From Lactarius indigo (Eukaryota > Basidiomycota > Agaricomycetes > Russulales > Russulaceae): a stretch of DNA of 64,000 nucleotides. This document shows, piece by piece, positions 10,655 through 21,000 of this stretch (positions are counted from its first letter, which is position 1; each line of letters opens with the position of its first letter). The DNA is taken from contig JAFKAC010000020.1 of assembly GCA_025766275.1 (NCBI GenBank), forward strand, positions 124,001 to 188,000, written 5' to 3'. Position numbers and translations under genes: made by a program. The notes below the pieces were generated by a model that saw nothing but the letters and a program-made list of their open reading frames with translations, was not told where the DNA came from and ran no database searches.

Positions 10655-13600
10655 TCAGTTCGCGACAGGCTTGGACAGCAATTCTCGAAGCTGCTGCCGT
10701 CGCCCGAACCACGCTACATCACACGCCATCTTTCCGCTCTGATCGCACACACCTGCATCCGCACCATGCTCTAGCAAAACCCGCAAAACGTGAAGACGCC
10801 CCTTCGCCGATGCTTCGTGTAACGCCGTGACTCCCTCATCATTCCGGGCATTCACCTCCACCTTGCGCTCGAGTAACATCCGAATAACTTCAATGCTTTC
10901 GTTGAGCGCTGCGAAATGCAGTAGAGTATTTCCGGCGTTGTCGCGCACATGCGCATCCGCGTCGCGGTCCAGCAGTAATCGCACCACGTCTGGAGTCCCA
11001 TCTCTCGACGCCAAGTGTAGTGGGGTCCGCCCGTCGTCGTCCCGAGCGTCGATCTCCGCTTTGAGCTCGAGTAGTAGCCTAGAAACTTTGAGGTGTCCGC
11101 CGGCAGCTGCCCAATGCAACGGGGTCTTCCTAGTGTTGTCACGCACACGCGCGTCCGCGGCATAGTCCAGCAATAACCGCACAGCTCCGAGTTGTCCTGC
11201 ATCCGACGCTGTGTGAAACGGGGTAGATCCCGTATTGTTCCCGGCGTTGACCTCCGCGTGCTGCTCGAGTAGTATCTGAATAAGATCAAGGTTCCCATGG
11301 GCCGCCGCCCAGTACAAAGGACTGTTTCCGCGGTTGTTGCGCACATTCGCATCTGCACCGTGGTCCAGCAATAACCGTGCAACGTCAATGTGTCCTTTCA
11401 TCGACGCGATGTGTAGCGGAGTGTGTCCGCTGATATTACGGGCATTGACCGGCGCACTGTGCTCGAGTAGTATCTGGGAGGCCTCGAGTCGTCCGCAGTA
11501 CGCCGCGCAATGCAGTGGGGTCAGGCCGTCTAAAGCCTGGGCGGCCACATCCGCCCCGTGGTCGAGCAACCGCTTCATGGTGTCGGAATATTTTCTTTCC
11601 GACGCACAGCGCACCGCAATCGCCCCGTCTTCCGTATGTAAATTTATGTCAGTACTGTGTGCGACCAGGATCTTGGCGGCCTTGGTGCGTCCCTGCAATA
11701 CCGAGAAATGCAACGCAGCACCGGAGCGCCCACACTGGACGCGGATGTGTTGTGGATGTTTGGCTATATGACGTTCCACTAGTCCGTGGAATCCACATAG
11801 TGCAGCGTAGAATAGGGCATCCTGTTCCAAGGTCGGATACAGCAAGGACCCGTCTATGTCATATATTTGGACCCACGCTGAAAAATGCGGTTTGTCCATA
11901 TCAAAGAGCTGATCCACTGCGTCCTTGATGCGGAATTCTACATTCTTGAACTGGGCGTGCTTGATCCAGTAATGGGCAGCGTATTCAACCAGATGGACCT
12001 TCTTCATACTGTCTCTATTTCTGTGGCCATCCAAGAAGAATAAGGCGGCAAGGCAAGCGTAAGCAAGAACGGCGTGGGCAGGCTCGAGGGCGATATGAAA
12101 CCAGGAAATATTTCCGATGGAATTGGCGAGGCGATCCGATGTGAGGAATTCCCTCACGGAAAAATGAGAGAACTGAACCACCCGGGATTCACCTTCGCCG
12201 ATTACGGATACCAAACTAGAACACGCCGACAGCACCGCTTCTTCTTGATTTTCCCAGCACCAAGCCACGTTAAAATTAGGAGCCCCTCCCGTACTAGCGT
12301 TGAAATCGACTGCGAGGACATCTGCAAGTTCCTCGACTTGAAGAGGCCGAGATGCTACTACAAGACACTGCAATAGTCGATGGGCATATCGTCGGTTCGC
12401 CTTGTTGATCCCCTTCAGTATGCGTTCGTATGTCTCGTCCAATGATTCGGGCAGTTCCTCGAGGATCTGACGCACACTTGGTGGGAAGCAATGTCGCAGA
12501 ACCTCCAATTGGCAGAAAACCCAACGAAACCTGTGTGAGAGCATGAGAGTCTATCGTAATTATTCGAAAATGCTCTTACATTCCATCTACTTTCTCTGTA
12601 AGTTTATCGATGATCATATCCTTTTCTTCATCTCGCCATCTCTTCATCCGTTTGTCCGAGCGAACGACGTAAGTGACGTAATCGACAATATCCTGCTTTT
12701 GTCCGCTTTCGTCATGGAGGGACACTTGCCGAGCGACCAAGGGCCGAAGCGCGATACAAATATCGAACTCCGGACGACTTGTGATACACAAACGTAGATT
12801 TGGATGACGAAACTCGACAAGTTCTCCAACCAACCCCAACACTTTTTCCCGCGGCGATGGCATACCAGGGAAATCAGGACACTCGTCGAGAGCATCCACG
12901 ATGAGATAGGTTGGGAGTGGTCCTATTGTAGTGAGCAGATTCTTCAGGCATAGCATAAGCGTATCGACAGTCGGCTGTTCCGATCCACGTTTGTGTGCCG
13001 AGTACAAGGCAAAGAGTGCATCACAACATAGGTCGGATTGATCGGAGAGCTGGACAAGAAGGGATGATAATAGTGCACGAGAGTCCTGTTTTTCCGTGTC
13101 CTTAAAGTCGAAGTAGAAATAGGCCATAAGAGCCGACCCGACGTCGGACAACTTTTTCACATCCTGAATAATCGCGGAGCTTGTCGAAAAAATACAGTTA
13201 GAACGGATGCAGCTCGCTGGAAAGGAATGTACCTAAGAATAGTCTTTCCAGAGCCAGCTAGGAAACCAGGAAGTCGTTAGCACAAATTCAACTTAGAGTG
13301 CAAACGCGATAGAATACTTGCGTTTTCCGTGAATCCACAGTAGACCACCAGATGATTGCCAAATCGCGAAGGTGTTGCTTTGGGTGCACCATGCCGAAGT
13401 GCCCTCGTGGTGAGTGTCGCACGCAGTGTTGTAATTGGAGGATGGATCAGGGGGACAGAGCCATCTTCGCAGGTAGAACCGTAATACGTCCCCTGTTACA
13501 GTGCATAAGCTCCCACAGTAGGCGGCGGCGAGGTTAGGGTATCACGAACGATTTATATCGTTGACCTGATTTTCCACCTGTTGAATCACTACTCTGGTCT

Positions 13601-14615
13601 CTTTATTGAACGAGTTCAGGGTTAGTCGAGATCGGGCTGGCCAAGCTATAACTTGCCTTCGACGACCATATCGACTTTGTCACCGACTACCTTCACTCTC
13701 TCGTCAACTCCTTTCACCCTGTCGTTGACGTCTTGTATCATCTCGTCAACACCCTGCACCTTGTCTGCCATGTTCTTCACATTGTCCTCAATGCTTTGAG
13801 TGATCTTTAGGACTTCTGCAGCCGCCATACGGGCCTCTTCTTGCGTCAATTGGTCAAGTCTTCGCAGCGCGTCCTCTTTGTCCTTCATTCCTATTAGCAC
13901 CTTGAGATACTTCTCTGAACGAAGGTCAATGTCGAGGAGATATGTCAACAGGGAAAAACATGCTTATTCGCCCTTGCTTGATCTCCTTTGTCACAACTCC
14001 GAGGATAAAAAGAACTTCAACCATTATCTTCACAGTGACCTCTGTCATGGCCGCGGTTGGTCGGACCTCTATGTATGTCTCGAGCCGTCGGAAGAAGTAT
14101 TCAATGTGGCCAAAGAGGTCGACAAGAGCGTCTTGGTCATCCCTTACCTCCTTGACGACCTAGGGAATAGATGCATTAGAGAGACATACATATCGGGTTC
14201 GAGAACGATGCTCACTTGGAGGAGGACCCCGATTCCGGCGAATACTATTCTTGCTGGCGAGAAGACCTGCGGGCACACACGTCAGAGCGGAGCATAAGCA
14301 AATAAAATCCTTGCAGCTCACCATCCCAATACCTTGACCAAGGGTCGCAGAAAAAGCGTACAAAACATGGACCGTCGGATTGAGCCATTTTGTCAATCTT
14401 TCATCCGCGCTCCGTGATTGATCGAACACCTGGACTTGAGCTTGGAGTACAGAGAGAATGGCATCGGGAGAGTGGCAGGTTTGTAGTTGGGCGGCTAGGG
14501 GATGTGAAGTAATGTCTTTCTTTGTCCGTTTTTTGTACGCCTGGAAAGCAGATGTGAAGATTGACTCAAAATTTGTAGAAGAGGTAGCAGCAGCGAGAGC
14601 TTGGGACATGGACAT
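10655..14615 (-). CDS. NLR/STAND protein: Goodbye - NACHT - ankyrin repeats
   Basis: Fungal NLR-type receptors of this design are linked to non-self recognition and programmed cell death. Exons (minus) are 14322-14615, 14216-14266, 13964-14159, 13657-13914, 13550-13600, 13322-13492, 13233-13257, 12580-13179 and 10655-12530; their sum is 3522 nt, giving 1173 residues. Residues 15-140 match the fungal Goodbye domain (SHPLAAQLQTC, WLNPTVHVLYAFSATLG). A heptad-like linker follows (VKGVDERVKVVGDKVD). The P-loop GSGKT is at 342-346, on its own 25-nt exon. A Walker B-like LIVDALDEC lies near 443. TSRPEF and the FRWVFCQLE helix region follow. About twelve ankyrin repeats fill residues 785-1165. Three introns must use GC donors (after 13964, 13657 and 13322). 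Repeats come in pairs (see findings). All key NTPase residues are present, so the gene looks functional. Confidence 0.94.
10670..11720 (-). repeat. Ankyrin repeat array with two-repeat (198 bp) periodicity
   Basis: Nine clear 33-residue ankyrin repeats (99 bp), plus about three weaker ones at the N-terminal side, lie in the last exon of the NLR gene. Alternate repeats share different loop sequences: one class ends in VNARN-like loops (VNARN, VNAGN, IDARD, VNARN) and the other in ADAxVRDN-like loops. The higher-order unit is therefore 66 residues or 198 bp. Confidence 0.85.
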
Positions 14616-15189
14616 TTAAGGATGACAGAAAGGTGGTTTGTGGGGAGAGGAGACACGGACCTTATAGAACACGCCGCTGAAATATGACTCGAAGAAATCT
14701 GGGGTACAGAGCAGGACGAATCAAAGAAGCATCAGAGATAGAAGCTCGGGTAGCCAGATTGTCCTGAACATGAAACGCAGATCATTGATTCGGTCAAGGA
14801 CTCAGTCCTTTTTAATTTTTTAAAAACCTGATCACTTAGATGCCCCCAACACGTCAAGCAAAAGCGAACAAGATGCGAACTCTGAGAAGTCAGAGTATGT
14901 GGCCCTCCCGAGAAGGTTCAAGGCTTTACACTAGCTTTACAATGGCACTTTTACTGTAACACAAGGCAATAACAGCCTTACACTTCTTTGTGCCAACGCT
15001 GCAAAGTTGGAAATCTTCTGCAAATATTTCATGAAGACCACGTTTACAAAGTTGTTGAGGAACTGTTCGAGTCGCTGCAAGGACCGTGGTCATAACTTTT
15101 GGTTTCAAGGATGGAAAGAGACAGAAGCGTGCGTAACAGCGGTGGGAGGTTCACCGGTATACTCCGGCCCGGTGTATTCTCGTTATTGT
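14616..15189. other. NLR promoter side and spacer
   Basis: Sequence upstream of the NLR start. No separate gene was recognised. The plus-strand coding remnant described next may start slightly before 15190. Confidence 0.35.
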
Positions 15190-15753
15190 CAGGGTAGCCC
15201 GATCGAAATCCTACGAAGACGACTCGGAAGAGAGCTCTCGCGCAAGAGCTCAAGAAGAATAGGGCGGAGTGGGCAGCCAAGATAGCAAAGGAAGGTGAGA
15301 ACGGCGAGGATGGGCCGATCGCGAACCCGAACCGCCTCGCAAACAAGTAGGACATGTTCGATCTGGGCGTACCACGCGAGCTAACGTGCCGAGAGCTATG
15401 AGAACTGCAATTTTGAAACCGCATACAATGAATGACATGATGCCTTAGTGGTGCGACTCGGAGGCAAAACTCCGACCTCCGAGTCACCCTCGCTTCAGTC
15501 GCTTTGGTGTTCCTATAGGGCTATTACTTCGCAAACGTTACAAAACACCGGTTTCCGAGTACGTTGGTGGCCATACTTCGAGAGAGACCGCGCATGCGTG
15601 CTTCAGCTTCATTCTACTGCATGCCCTGTAGAGGACCGTGCTAAGGATTGGAATGCAGAACCTGATAATTTAAGTCAGGTGCGTGCGGTGCGCCGATTTT
15701 TACATGCCAGCAGAATCCAGTGTCTTATTGACCCGTTTGATACCTACGCGTGA
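15190..15753 (+). pseudogene. Decayed coding remnant of unknown family
   Basis: A protein-like frame runs from about 15205 to 15345 (AEWAAKIAKEGENGEDGP, ANPNRLANK). It hits TAG, continues in the same frame with DMFDLGVPRELTCREL, then hits TGA. A further segment in a shifted frame (15448-15753) reads as dense, protein-like sequence (LWCSYRAITSQTLQNTGF, WWPYFERDRA, VRRFLHASRIQ). The plain reading is one gene broken by nonsense and frameshift changes. The product is unknown to me. Introns could explain part of the frame change but not two in-frame stops with open coding on both sides. Confidence 0.5.
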
Positions 15754-16343
15754 GTCATCCCACTGCTCGCCGGCGAATTGTTTATCCTCAAGTAAGTCTA
15801 CGGAAGTCGGCGGCCAGGTTGACTGAGAGCTAATCCCCTGAACTTGATAGTCTCGAGTACTGATGATTGCAACCTAGAGAAAGGAGCAATCTACGGGTAT
15901 TAGAGCGCATAAGTGTCCCGCATCTAGGAAACTAGGATAGAATTGCAAAGGCTTGGCTGCTCTTTTTATACCTCCATTGGAAATGCACATTAGAGCACCC
16001 CTCGTGGAGAAGTAAAGGGCACAGAGACGATCTGCGTGGGAGGACTGGGTCGCAGGAACTCTAAATTCACAGTAACGTTCGTGTAGGCGACTGTTGTCAC
16101 AATATTGTTGATGTGACGCCTTGTGTGACGCACTGGCAATAAGGAGGCCCGTCAGCCAGTGTGGACAATACGGGTAGTGACAGTATTAGACCTCCTTAGA
16201 GTAATAAGTGGTCCCTTCAAGCTCATGCTCACAATTCATGCACGCGTGAATAACTGAACTGAGGCGGAACTCTCATAACCCCTCGCGATGTTTTTTCCCG
16301 CACCCACTTTCCTTTTTTTTTTTTTTGATTTTCAAACTTCACT
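15754..16343. other. Intergenic, nothing recognised
   Basis: No convincing open frame. A poly-T run lies at about 16313-16326. Confidence 0.35.
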
Positions 16344-16745
16344 TCAGCTCAAGGTGAAAATATCAATGTATCCGTCAAGTTGCATGCGCAACATTGTCCA
16401 CCAACTCGACTGAATCACCTCGAAGATCCATGCGCCTGATCCCACGCTCCCAAACGTAACCTGCGCGCCCACGATTCTGGCGCCCCCATCAACTACCAAA
16501 CGAGGGTTCACCAGCCCCAACCGTTTGAACTGCGTGGCAGAGAACACCTCGTCGAGGACGACGTCGACGGGAAAGTAGTTCAAGTTCGCGGCCATGATCA
16601 GCGCCTCTCCCCTCGAGGAAACCCACACGCCAAAGTCCAGCCGGTCGGGGGTGATGACGCGCGCAAAGTTGACGGGCGGTGAGGACAATGGTGAAGACAG
16701 TAGGAAAGGTGTGAGCAGGTTCATCTCAAGAGAAGTAATAGTGAT
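16344..16745 (-). pseudogene. C-terminal fragment of a secreted glycoside-hydrolase-like gene
   Basis: The open frame encodes about 130 residues that align closely with the C-terminus of the complete gene at 61256-63245. Shared blocks include LTPFLLSS, NRLD/DRLD-[FI]-GVW, AANLNYF, LDEV, VDGGARI/LDGGARI, FGSV and SGAWIF. Sequence upstream on the minus strand (16746-16980) bears no relation to the rest of the family, so about three quarters of the gene is missing. It lacks a signal peptide and the catalytic-core region. It reads past the parent gene's stop into a short extra tail (EVIQSSWW...). This is probably a dead fragment. Confidence 0.75.
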
Positions 16746-17767
16746 GTCGTCGTTGCCTTCGGGATAACTAGAAACCACGAGAATGGGACGTGCAAGATCT
16801 CCAACGCATGACAGACGAGTGACAAGTTGTAGGTGGGCCAGGGTGACCGGTCACGATTCCTGCTACAATTGAATAGTTTTCTGTACCACCCATGGGACTC
16901 GACACGGTCACGACCGTCGTACAATTCAGGGAGAACGACAGCCGGGATAACTCGCGCTTCGAATCCTGACGATAGATGGCCCAGTGGTTAGTCAGGTGAA
17001 GGGTATTAGGTATGACATGGGTGTTAGGAAGATATGAACTTGAACTTGAAGAGCAACTTTCCTACTTTCTCGCTCGTACAGCGATCAGATGGTTATCGTA
17101 TGAGTTATGACCCCAGCCCAGGGTGTGGATCGTCCAGAGATAAGATAAGTAGGGTGTTGGTCGATAGGAACATTGGCGGAGACAACGGTAGAGGTCCGGA
17201 AGTGGTATAGTACAGCAAGATGAACGGCGACTCCAGTACGCTTTGTGTTTTTCTGCGTTTCTTGCCAGTGCGTACGGATCTATGTAGAGAAATGCTCCCG
17301 CGCTTTATACCCTCCTAAGCGATGTGTCGTGCACCATCGGGAAGGGCGAGGGGAAGGGCGCTGTCTCCCGAGCCGCACATTCACCTCACCGCCTCCGCAG
17401 AAACAATTTCTCGTCTTTGTGCTGGAATAATAGGAGAGGGCATTGTATCTTAAGGAAAGGCCAACAGTGAAATTGAGAAGACGGATAACACGGTCCGAGT
17501 CTGTGTGTCACACGGGTCCAACACACGCGCTGCACAGAGCTACCACCATCTCTGCTTATAGCGGTTTTCATAACGATAGATACCTTGCGACAAATTTTCA
17601 CACACAGTGGGGTTCCTCGGCAACCGTGCCGAGTTTTCTTACTATAAAAATAATTATATTAATTAAAAAGTAAATCTGCTGCGACGCCAGCAAAAGCTGA
17701 CAACTTATTCCATAACCCCAATACTGCATGATAAACCAATTTCCGGAGAGTTTTCCCTCGACTTAAG
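16746..17767. other. Spacer before the mobile-element cluster
   Basis: A+T content rises towards 17,640-17,680. Small open frames are present without recognisable content. Confidence 0.3.
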
Positions 17768-17909
17768 TATGAACCCCGCTCTGGGGTTTTGGGAGTCCGC
17801 CTGTGTATCCAAAATGGAAGGTATCTATCGTTATTGCAGTTTTCATAACAGTTGCCGATTCATTTTTTAGCACACAGCCGGACATCCAAACTCAAGAGCG
17901 GGGTTCATA
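17768..17909. mobile_element. MITE-like element with terminal inverted repeats
   Basis: A 138-bp unit is bounded by inverted repeats starting TGAACCCCGCTCT and ending in its complement. The inverted match extends imperfectly over about 38 bases on each side. The unit is flanked by TA on both sides, the target duplication used by Tc1/mariner transposases. No coding capacity. It lies about 180 bp upstream of a Tc1-like transposase, but that gene's own ends could not be matched to these repeats. Confidence 0.7.
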
Positions 17910-18090
17910 GTTCAGTAGAGTGGGAAATTCTCGAGAAATCGAGCTATCGTACATTATTGGGGGTTATTGAATAGATGTCTCGGAAAAATAGGGTTATTGA
18001 ATAGTTATCTGCGTTACTAGTTCGGCATTGTGCAACTGGCAAGTCTGCATCCCTGAGGGCCTTTCGTCGTCCCTTCCAATCCCTTTAACA

Positions 18091-21000
18091 ATGGTCTGCC
18101 GGTACTCCGATGACACCAAGAAGATGGCTCTATCGATGTCCTTGCATGGGCTGCGCGATTCAGAAATCAGCGATATCACTGGGATCAGTATCCGGTCGCT
18201 CAAGAGGTTCCGTAGCACTTTTCTCCAGACAGGGAACTTTTCTCTCCCATCATCAATCGACAATGGTCGGCCGCGCGCGCTCACTGCTGTTCAAGTGAAT
18301 GTATGTGTATGGTATCTTGTCTATTGATCGTTGTCATTATCTTGTTGATAAGTGACCCTTGCGCACTTAGCGGCTCGTACGGACCGGACTTGCAGCATGG
18401 ACTGCTTTAGATTAGATATACAGGACTTGTAGATTAAATACTGTTTGATCTGTACAATCTGGACTTACTATTGCATCACACATGACATCACTGTACTTCT
18501 ATGACATCATACACCCGGACTCTGCGTTGTATAACGCCTTTGTACTTTCCTTTGTTCCGTACTTAGCTTTATCTTTATTATGATGTCACTATGATATCAT
18601 TTGCTTCTGGACTCTCCTTATTCTTTCTTTCCTTGTTCTCAGAACGTCCACTCCTTTGTCCGTTTGTAGAACAATACTTCCTTGTACTGCGTGACTTAGT
18701 GTTACAACCCTTGTACAGTGTCACTACCAGAAAGTGTATAAGTAGAGTACCATGTACGCTCCTGGTCCACATCAGTTCTCACTGCTTGTGTGCCAGGTAA
18801 GCTCCCGTCTCTCCAATGTAACAACATCAGTTCTCACTGCTTGTGTGCCAGACTTCATCTCTGCTTCACTCTGCTAGACTTCCCTGTTGCTGCTTCCAGC
18901 CACCCTGATATATCTCACCACAGTCTTCTTGTCACTGTGAGTATATCCTTCTTGTGTGCTGTTCATCAGGTTATGGGCCCTGGTGCCCTAGCCACTCCAC
19001 TTGGCTGGTCACTGTCTTCCTAGGAGGACACACCAGGCTAAGGTCTGTCTGGGGCCTTACCAGCCTTGCCCAAGGTAGAGAGCAGTGGGGCGCCACTTGT
19101 CTCTGCTGAGGAACCTCCTGTGTATGTACTGCCCAGTAGTCCTACTTTCACCCCTACTGTTTTCCTAGCCCCTGCGCTATGCGCAAGGAGATTGGATCTG
19201 GTAGCCCTTCAATCAATATCCAGGTGTGCATGACCCACTGGGTTGTGTATTGTGGAGCTTAGCGCCAGCTGTCTCTGGTGCTCCACACTGGGTGCAGGAT
19301 CTCCTCACCATGGGAGTGTAAAACCTGGTTCAGACTCTGGGGGGTGTTCACCTTATGGTGTTCTGCAACCAGATACCTGCCTTGTAGCGGCAATGGGAAA
19401 GGATTCAGTAAAGCCACTTGTGGCGATGAGGCAACCAATAGGCCGAGGAGGCTGAGGTAGACAGCCTTGGGCTCTGAAAGCATTCCCTTCACCTTCCCCC
19501 TGACGCAAACCATTTGAGCTGTGTCTTAGACACGTCCTGGCTGGCAGCTAGCTCATGGTATGGCAAAGGGACTTCCTCAACCTGGGCCTAGCCCTTGTAT
19601 CACTGGCACACTATCAGGAGGCAGGACGCGTTAGCGTTCTGGCCTTACAGAATCACAGACAGGAGTGGTACCCCCCTCTATCTTTATGTCTTGCAACTAT
19701 GAAGCACTGTCGCTGACTGCTCCTCGGCGATAGATAAATCATCCCAATGTCTGGTTCATCCTCTACCCCTGCTGCCGGTGCTGGTGCTCCTCCCAGCCCC
19801 ACTGGTGGCTCTGCAGGAGGCTCACTCCCTCCTCCCTCTGGGTCCACACCCTCCACACGTCTCTCTCAGGCCCACAGTGCCAACTTTGGCATGCCATCTG
19901 GCATCCATCTCACTCAGTTTGATGGCACTGGCTGGAACGAATGGTCTGGGACCATTGAGGCTATCCTCACGCTGCATAAGGCTGAAGATGTGTTCACCTT
20001 GGACACACCCCCATCTGGCATCACTACCGATGAGTGGGACTCAGTCCAGCGTCGCTCCAAGGCGTACCTCCGCCTCTACTTAAAGCCAGATGTCTACTCC
20101 CTTGTGGCGGACAATATTGTCTATGCCACTTTCAAGGCGAAGTGGGACAAGCTGAGAGACGTATACGCTGGTGCTTCGGGCAGCACCACCATCTTTAACT
20201 TGTGGATCCAGTTAACGCAAGCCCGCCTCGACGACTCCGCACCCATGGCCGCTCAGCTGGCCAAGCTCAATGAGCTAAGGGTTGCCCTTTCCAACGCGCA
20301 GATGGGTGTCTCTGACGTCCAATACTGCCTCATTCTCCTCCACGCGCTGCCGCCCTCTTATGAGGTGTTGGCCTCAACCATCCTTGCCAGTGGGGCCCCT
20401 TCCACACTCAAGCACGCTGAGATCATAGCGCGCATAGTATCGGAAGAAGCTCGCCGCGCCGGGCCCTCTGGCTCTTCCCTCAACAAGGTGGCCCCCGTCA
20501 AGTCGACGGGCAAAAAGGGCAAGAAGGACCACTCTGGTCTGACTTGCCACTATTGCAACAAAAAGGGCCACATCAAGCCTGACTGCAGGAAGAAGAAAAA
20601 GGATGAGGCTGACGCAAAGGAGAAGGAGAAGGCAGGCAACAAGGCCGCAAATAGTCATATTCTTGTACCTACCACCGCCTCCATTAAGGAGGTCGAAGAG
20701 CCCGCCATAGACTGGGCTTCTCAATCTATTTCTGTTGCCTTGTATGCTGCCTCGCGTGTGCGTTGGATGATGGACAGTGGTGCTACACACCACATTACAC
20801 CACATCGGTCTGACTTCAAAGACTACACCCCAACTAAAGGCACTGTTCGCCTAGGTGATAAGTCCACTATAGACCAAGTGGGTGTCAGGTCTGTCGTCTT
20901 TACTACGAGCCAGGGTATCTCTATCACCCTAAGTAATGTGCTACACCTACCACAAGTGAAGACGCGCTTCTTGTCAACGCGCGCCCTAGCACAAAAAGGT

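Noticed and set aside
16721..16924. Possible upstream exons joining the 16.3-kb hydrolase fragment
   Set aside because: Translated sequence upstream of about 16746 has no similarity to the intact copy, so the fragment is treated as truncated.
16941..16960. A ttcgaatcctgac segment resembling a tRNA T-arm
   Set aside because: No matching acceptor stem, anticodon arm or D-arm could be folded around it.
17941..18005. Two direct copies of gggttattgaatag as a possible Tc1 terminal repeat
   Set aside because: No inverted counterpart was found after the transposase at 25566-25700, so these are not accepted as element ends.
18591..18800. Short open frames inside both LTRs (also 24337-24546)
   Set aside because: They are identical because the LTRs are identical. 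They carry no coding signal and cover the LTR promoter region.
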